9,354 nucleotides of DNA from Candidatus Methylomirabilota bacterium (GTDB lineage Bacteria > Methylomirabilota > Methylomirabilia > Methylomirabilales > JACQHM01): contig JACQHM010000068.1 of assembly GCA_016199025.1 (NCBI GenBank), positions 1 to 9,354 of the forward strand. Direction: 5' to 3'. Below the pieces are notes generated by a model. The model saw nothing but the letters and a program-made list of their open reading frames with translations. It was not told where the DNA came from and ran no database searches. The position numbers and the translations under genes are program-made. This document shows, in pieces, positions 5,834 to 9,354 of this stretch (positions within the stretch are counted from its first letter, which is position 1; the number at the start of each line of letters is the position of its first letter).

Positions 5834-7360
5834 ATGGTCCAGATTAAGGCGGAGGAGATCAGCGAGCTGATCAGGCGTCAACTTCAAGGGTACCAGGCTG
5901 CCATTGACGTGGCCGAGGTGGGGACCGTCGTCGAGGTGGGGGACGGGATCGCCAGGATCTACGGCCTCGAGAACGCCATGGCCGGTGAGCTCCTGGCGTT
6001 CCCTCATGACATCTACGGTATCGTCCTGAACCTGGAGGAGGACAACGTGGGGGCCGTCCTCATGGGGGAGGATACCCACATCAAGGAAGGGGATGTCGTG
6101 AAGAGGACGGGCAGGATCGCCCAGGTCCCCGTAGGCGATGCCCTGGTCGGCCGGGTCGTGAACGCCCTGGGCCAGCCCATCGACGGGAAGGGCCCCTTCC
6201 ACGCGAAGGAGTTCAAGCCCATCGAGCGCTACGCCCCTGGTGTCGTGGATCGCCTTCCCGTCAAGGAGCCGCTCCAGACTGGGATCAAGGCCATCGACTC
6301 CATGATCCCCATCGGGAGGGGCCAGCGGGAGCTGATCATCGGCGACAGGCAGACGGGGAAGACGGCCATTGTCGTTGACACGATCATTAATCAGAATGGG
6401 CAGGGGGTCTTCTGCATCTACGTGGCTATTGGCCAGAAGCGCTCCACGGTCGCCCGGGTGGTGAAGACCTTAGAGGATCACGGGGCCATGGCCTATACGA
6501 TGGTGGTCTCGGCCACAGCCTCGGACCCGGCCCCCCTTCAGTATATTGCCCCTTATGCCGGCTGCGCCATGGGCGAATACTTCCGGGACAACGGGCAGCA
6601 TGCCCTGGTCATCTACGACGATCTCTCGAAGCACGCCCAGGCCTACCGGCAACTTTCCCTTCTCCTCCGGAGGCCACCAGGACGCGAGGCGTACCCCGGC
6701 GATGTCTTCTACCTGCACTCCCGGCTCCTGGAGCGGGCGGCGAAACTGAACGACCAACTGGGCGGTGGGTCCTTGACCGCGCTCCCCTTGATCGAGACCC
6801 AGTTGGGTGACGTCTCTGCCTACATCCCGACGAACGTCATCTCCATCACCGACGGCCAGATCTATCTCGAAACGGACCTCTTCTACGCCGGCATCCGCCC
6901 GGCCATCAACGTGGGCCTCTCGGTCTCCCGGGTCGGGGGGAGCGCCCAGATCAGGGCCATGCGCCAGGTGGCGGGGCGACTCCGCCTCGATCTGGCCCAG
7001 TACCGGGAGCTGGCCGCCTTCGCCCAGTTCGGCCAAGAGCTGGATAAAGCGACCCAGGCCCAGCTCGCCCGGGGGGAGCGGATGGTGGAGCTGTTGAAGC
7101 AGGACCAGTACAGGCCGCTCCCGGTCGAGAAGCAGATCCTGATCATCTACACCGGGACTGCCGGGCACCTGGACGACATGCCCATCGACGCCATCGGACC
7201 CTTCGAGGAGGACCTCTACAGGTTCGTTGAGACGAAGCACCCGAGCATCTTCCAGGAGCTCCGTGAGAAGAAGGAGATCAGCGATTCCCTCCGCTCCCAG
7301 ATGGACCAGGCCATCCAGGAGTGCAAGGCGGAGTTCCTCACAAGGGCTCAAGCCTCGTGA
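5834..7360 (+). CDS. atpA: F-type ATP synthase subunit alpha
   Basis: 508 residues from the ATG at 5834, where the protein begins MVQIKAEEIS as most alpha subunits do. Alpha alternates with beta in the F1 head and binds non-exchanged nucleotide. Domains in order: N-terminal beta barrel (about 25-95), the nucleotide-binding core with Walker A GDRQTGKT (170-177) and Walker B-like LVIYDDL (258-264), and a C-terminal helical domain (about 380-505). The PAINVGLSVS stretch (357-366 region) followed by R366-V-GG matches the alpha/beta family signature, and this Arg is the arginine finger that reaches into the beta catalytic site. The LLLRRPPGREAYPGD segment is intact. Length and motifs are all normal; nothing suggests altered function. 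It lies 45 bases after atpH and 12 before atpG. Long open frames on the opposite strand within it are codon-bias shadows. Confidence 0.97.
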   Translation: MVQIKAEEISELIRRQLQGYQAAIDVAEVGTVVEVGDGIARIYGLENAMAGELLAFPHDIYGIVLNLEEDNVGAVLMGEDTHIKEGDVVKRTGRIAQVPVGDALVGRVVNALGQPIDGKGPFHAKEFKPIERYAPGVVDRLPVKEPLQTGIKAIDSMIPIGRGQRELIIGDRQTGKTAIVVDTIINQNGQGVFCIYVAIGQKRSTVARVVKTLEDHGAMAYTMVVSATASDPAPLQYIAPYAGCAMGEYFRDNGQHALVIYDDLSKHAQAYRQLSLLLRRPPGREAYPGDVFYLHSRLLERAAKLNDQLGGGSLTALPLIETQLGDVSAYIPTNVISITDGQIYLETDLFYAGIRPAINVGLSVSRVGGSAQIRAMRQVAGRLRLDLAQYRELAAFAQFGQELDKATQAQLARGERMVELLKQDQYRPLPVEKQILIIYTGTAGHLDDMPIDAIGPFEEDLYRFVETKHPSIFQELREKKEISDSLRSQMDQAIQECKAEFLTRAQAS

Positions 7361-7372
7361 TCCACCACACAA

Positions 7373-8248
7373 ATGGCGACGTTACGAGACATCAGGCGGC
7401 GGATCAGAAGCGTCGAGGGCACTCAGAAGATCACCCGGGCTATGAAGCTGGTGGCGGCGGTGAAGCTCCGGCGGGCGCAAGAGCGGATCTTAGAAGCCAG
7501 GCCCTATGCCCACAAGATGCGGGAGGTCCTCTCCAGCCTCGCCCTCCGCTCGGACCCGGAACGCCATCCCCTTTTAACACGCCGGGAGACGGGAAAGAAG
7601 CTCCTTGTCGTCATTAGTGCCGATCGGGGCCTCTGCGGGGCCTTCAACTCTAACGTCATCCGACGATCGCTGGAGACCTTCCGGGGGATGAAGCAGGTGG
7701 CCTTCTCCATCATGACCATCGGGCGGAAGGTGCGGGAGTCCTATCGCCGCCGGAGGGATGCGTTCCAGATCCGCTCGGAGTACGCAGGCTTCTTTGATCG
7801 CTTGGCCTATGAGCACGCGGCGGAGATCGGAGGGGAGCTGGTCAAGGCCTATGTCGAGGAAGACTACGATGAGATCCTCCTCGTCTATAATGAATTCAAA
7901 TCCCCCACCGTCCAGCGGGTTCAGGTGGAGCGGCTCCTCCCCATCGAGCCGATGCCCCTTCCTCCCGAGTTGGCCCCCGTGGGGTTCATCTATGAACCTT
8001 CCCCTGAGATGGTGCTGGAGCGGCTCCTGCCAAAGCACGTGGAGACCCAGGTCTACCGGGCCCTGATGGAGTCCCTCGCGGCCGAGTACGGGGCCAGGAT
8101 GACAGCCATGGATGCCGCCACGAAGAACGCCCAGGACATGATTGAGCGTTTGACGATCCAGTACAACAAGGCGCGCCAGGAGCGGATCACGAAGGAGCTG
8201 ATGGACATCGTGGGGGGCGCCGAGGCCTTACGGAGCGCTCGCGCCTAA
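7373..8248 (+). CDS. atpG: F-type ATP synthase subunit gamma
   Basis: 291 residues. Gamma is the central shaft that turns inside the alpha3beta3 head and couples it to the c-ring. The N-terminal helix (RRIRSVEGTQKITRAMKLVA, about 9-28) and the C-terminal helix, with AEYGARMTAMDAATKNA and later ITKELMDIVGGAEAL, form the antiparallel coiled coil of the shaft. The middle contains SADRGLCGAFNSN, the conserved start of the Rossmann-like domain. No plant-type regulatory Cys insert is seen. The ATG at 7373 is 12 bases after the atpA stop and has no clear Shine-Dalgarno sequence (the upstream bases are CA-rich), so translation probably depends on coupling with atpA. A 56-base gap with an AT-rich dyad precedes atpD. 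Confidence 0.95.
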   Translation: MATLRDIRRRIRSVEGTQKITRAMKLVAAVKLRRAQERILEARPYAHKMREVLSSLALRSDPERHPLLTRRETGKKLLVVISADRGLCGAFNSNVIRRSLETFRGMKQVAFSIMTIGRKVRESYRRRRDAFQIRSEYAGFFDRLAYEHAAEIGGELVKAYVEEDYDEILLVYNEFKSPTVQRVQVERLLPIEPMPLPPELAPVGFIYEPSPEMVLERLLPKHVETQVYRALMESLAAEYGARMTAMDAATKNAQDMIERLTIQYNKARQERITKELMDIVGGAEALRSARA

Positions 8249-8249
8249 G

Positions 8250-8275
8250 ATTGGAAATCTCACATTTCAAATGTG
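8250..8275 (+). promoter_or_regulatory. AT-rich dyad with two alternative hairpins between atpG and atpD
   Basis: CACATTT-C-AAATGTG (8261-8275) is a perfect 7+7 inverted repeat about a single C; as RNA it would form about five pairs around a TTCAA loop. It overlaps a second possible hairpin in which AGATTGGAAAT-type sequence from 8250 pairs with ATTTCAAAT up to 8272 (five pairs, one mismatch, three pairs; loop CTCAC). The two cannot form together. The AT-rich stretch contrasts with the GC-rich genes on either side. No T-tract follows. It may be a protein-binding site, an mRNA processing or tuning element, or a copy of a dispersed intergenic repeat; the sequence does not decide. Confidence 0.4.
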
Positions 8276-8304
8276 CACTTGGAGCAGGTCGGAGGCAGAG
8301 AGAG

Positions 8305-9354
8305 ATGAGCGAAGGCAAGATCGTCCAGGTCATTGGGCCGGTGGTGGACTGCGAGTTTCCGCCGGGGAGGCTCCCGGCGATCTATCACGCCTTAGAGGTG
8401 CCCGGCCAAAAGATTGAGGACATCTTTTCCTACAGCCAGAAGCTGATCCTGGAGGTCGCCCAGCACCTGGGCGAGAGCCGGGTCCGGGCCATCGCCCTGG
8501 CCGCGACCGACGGCCTGCAGCGGGGGATGAAGGTTGTGGACACAGGGGGCCCCATCACCGTCCCCGTGGGGCGGTCAACCCTTGGCCGGATCATGAATGT
8601 GATCGGCGAGCCGGTGGACAAGCAGGGCCTCCTCGAGTCCGATACCACCTATCCGATCCACCGCCCTGCCCCGCCCTTCGAGGAGCAGGAGACGAAGGTC
8701 GAGATGCTGGAGACGGGGATCAAGGTTGTCGATTTGCTGGAACCATACACCAGGGGTGGAAAGACCGGCCTTTTCGGCGGGGCCGGCGTCGGCAAGACCG
8801 TCGTCATCATGGAGCTGATCCACAACATCGCCCAGCAGCATGGCGGTATCTCCGTCTTCAGCGGCGTGGGGGAGCGGACCCGGGAGGGGAACGACCTCTG
8901 GCTGGAGATGAAGCACTCCGGCGTCCTCCCAAAGGTGGCCTTGATCTACGGCCAGATGACAGAGCCCCCCGGGGCGAGACTCCGGGTCGGCCTGACCGGT
9001 CTGACGGCGGCCGAGTACTTCCGGGACGTGGAGGGGCAGGACGTTCTCCTCTTCATTGACAACATCTTCCGCTTTACGCAAGCGGGGTCCGAGGTCTCGG
9101 CCCTCTTGGGACGGATGCCCTCGGCCGTCGGCTACCAGCCGACCCTCGGGACGGAGATGGGCGAGCTCCAGGAGCGGATCACCTCCACAAGGCGGGGTTC
9201 GATCACCTCCGTCCAGGCCATCTACGTCCCGGCCGACGACATCACGGATCCGGCCCCTGCCACGACCTTCGCCCACCTGGATGCGACGACGGTCCTCTCC
9301 CGCCAACTGACCGAGCTGGGGATCTACCCGGCCGTGGATCCGTTGGCCTCGACC
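8305..9354 (+). CDS. atpD: F-type ATP synthase subunit beta (3' end outside window)
   Basis: The first 350 residues of an expected 465-480; the frame is still open at the window end. Beta carries the catalytic sites that make or hydrolyse ATP. The ATG at 8305 has GGAGG nine bases upstream (8291-8295). The N-terminal barrel (1-80) opens with MSEGKIVQVIGPVVD. Walker A is GGAGVGKT (158-165), the catalytic Glu is E190 in GVGERTREGNDLW, and Walker B is LLFIDN (248-253). The stretches GQMTEPPGARLRV, FTQAGSEVSALLGRMPSAVG and YVPADDITDPAPATTFAHLD are all conserved. This identifies an ordinary bacterial F1 beta, not a V/A-type subunit or a flagellar/type III ATPase. The epsilon gene (atpC) normally follows and would be just beyond the window. 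Confidence 0.97.
   Translation, partial: MSEGKIVQVIGPVVDCEFPPGRLPAIYHALEVPGQKIEDIFSYSQKLILEVAQHLGESRVRAIALAATDGLQRGMKVVDTGGPITVPVGRSTLGRIMNVIGEPVDKQGLLESDTTYPIHRPAPPFEEQETKVEMLETGIKVVDLLEPYTRGGKTGLFGGAGVGKTVVIMELIHNIAQQHGGISVFSGVGERTREGNDLWLEMKHSGVLPKVALIYGQMTEPPGARLRVGLTGLTAAEYFRDVEGQDVLLFIDNIFRFTQAGSEVSALLGRMPSAVGYQPTLGTEMGELQERITSTRRGSITSVQAIYVPADDITDPAPATTFAHLDATTVLSRQLTELGIYPAVDPLAST

Noticed and set aside
6470..7372. 300-codon open frame on the minus strand inside atpA
   Set aside because: It lies entirely opposite the well-conserved alpha gene, is low-complexity in composition and has no recognisable motif; it is a by-product of GC-rich codon use.
8575..9306. 243-codon open frame on the minus strand inside atpD
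   Set aside because: Same reason: antisense to conserved beta coding sequence, without family features or a credible ribosome binding site.

Overview
This is bacterial chromosomal DNA carrying the front part of an F-type ATP synthase operon. Upstream of it lie a small SirB1-like gene on the opposite strand and a run of redox or metabolic genes. Nothing fixes the organism. Moderately to strongly GC-rich coding sequence, a b subunit with a cleavable signal peptide, and several strong AGGAGG-type ribosome binding sites suit an uncultured Gram-negative-type lineage (for example NC10/Methylomirabilota, Nitrospirota, Rokubacteria or the former Deltaproteobacteria). That is inference and low confidence. 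No rRNA, tRNA, CRISPR array, insertion sequence or phage gene is visible.

Positions 1-3248, plus strand: the C-terminal end of an alpha/beta hydrolase, an exported cupin-fold protein, an F420-dependent-NADP-reductase-like Rossmann protein, an intact MDR-family alcohol dehydrogenase/quinone reductase, and a second, zinc-type alcohol dehydrogenase. The last has lost its middle third and changed frame, so it is a pseudogene or an assembly artefact. Gaps of 36-79 bases and good ribosome binding sites suggest one or more loosely packed transcription units. No clear promoter was found here.

Positions 3245-4081, minus strand: a SirB1/transglutaminase-like protein with TPR-type repeats. Its stop overlaps the stop of the dehydrogenase remnant by four bases. 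It has a convincing sigma70-type promoter in the gap at 4082-4229. That gap also holds a probable promoter facing the other way into the ATP synthase operon.

Positions about 4230-9354, plus strand: atpI (with no normal start codon), atpF, atpH, atpA, atpG and atpD, the last cut by the window end. AtpF and AtpH form the peripheral stalk, AtpA and AtpD the catalytic alpha3beta3 head, and AtpG the central rotor shaft. Subunits a (atpB) and c (atpE), which normally lie between atpI and atpF, are absent, so the proton channel and rotor ring must be encoded elsewhere. Two intercistronic sequences could form RNA structure: a strong stem-loop between atpH and atpA, and an AT-rich dyad between atpG and atpD.

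I did not find a convincing new biological system. The points most worth checking are the missing atpB/atpE, the start of atpI, the internally deleted dehydrogenase, the cupin with altered metal-site residues, and the two intercistronic elements.
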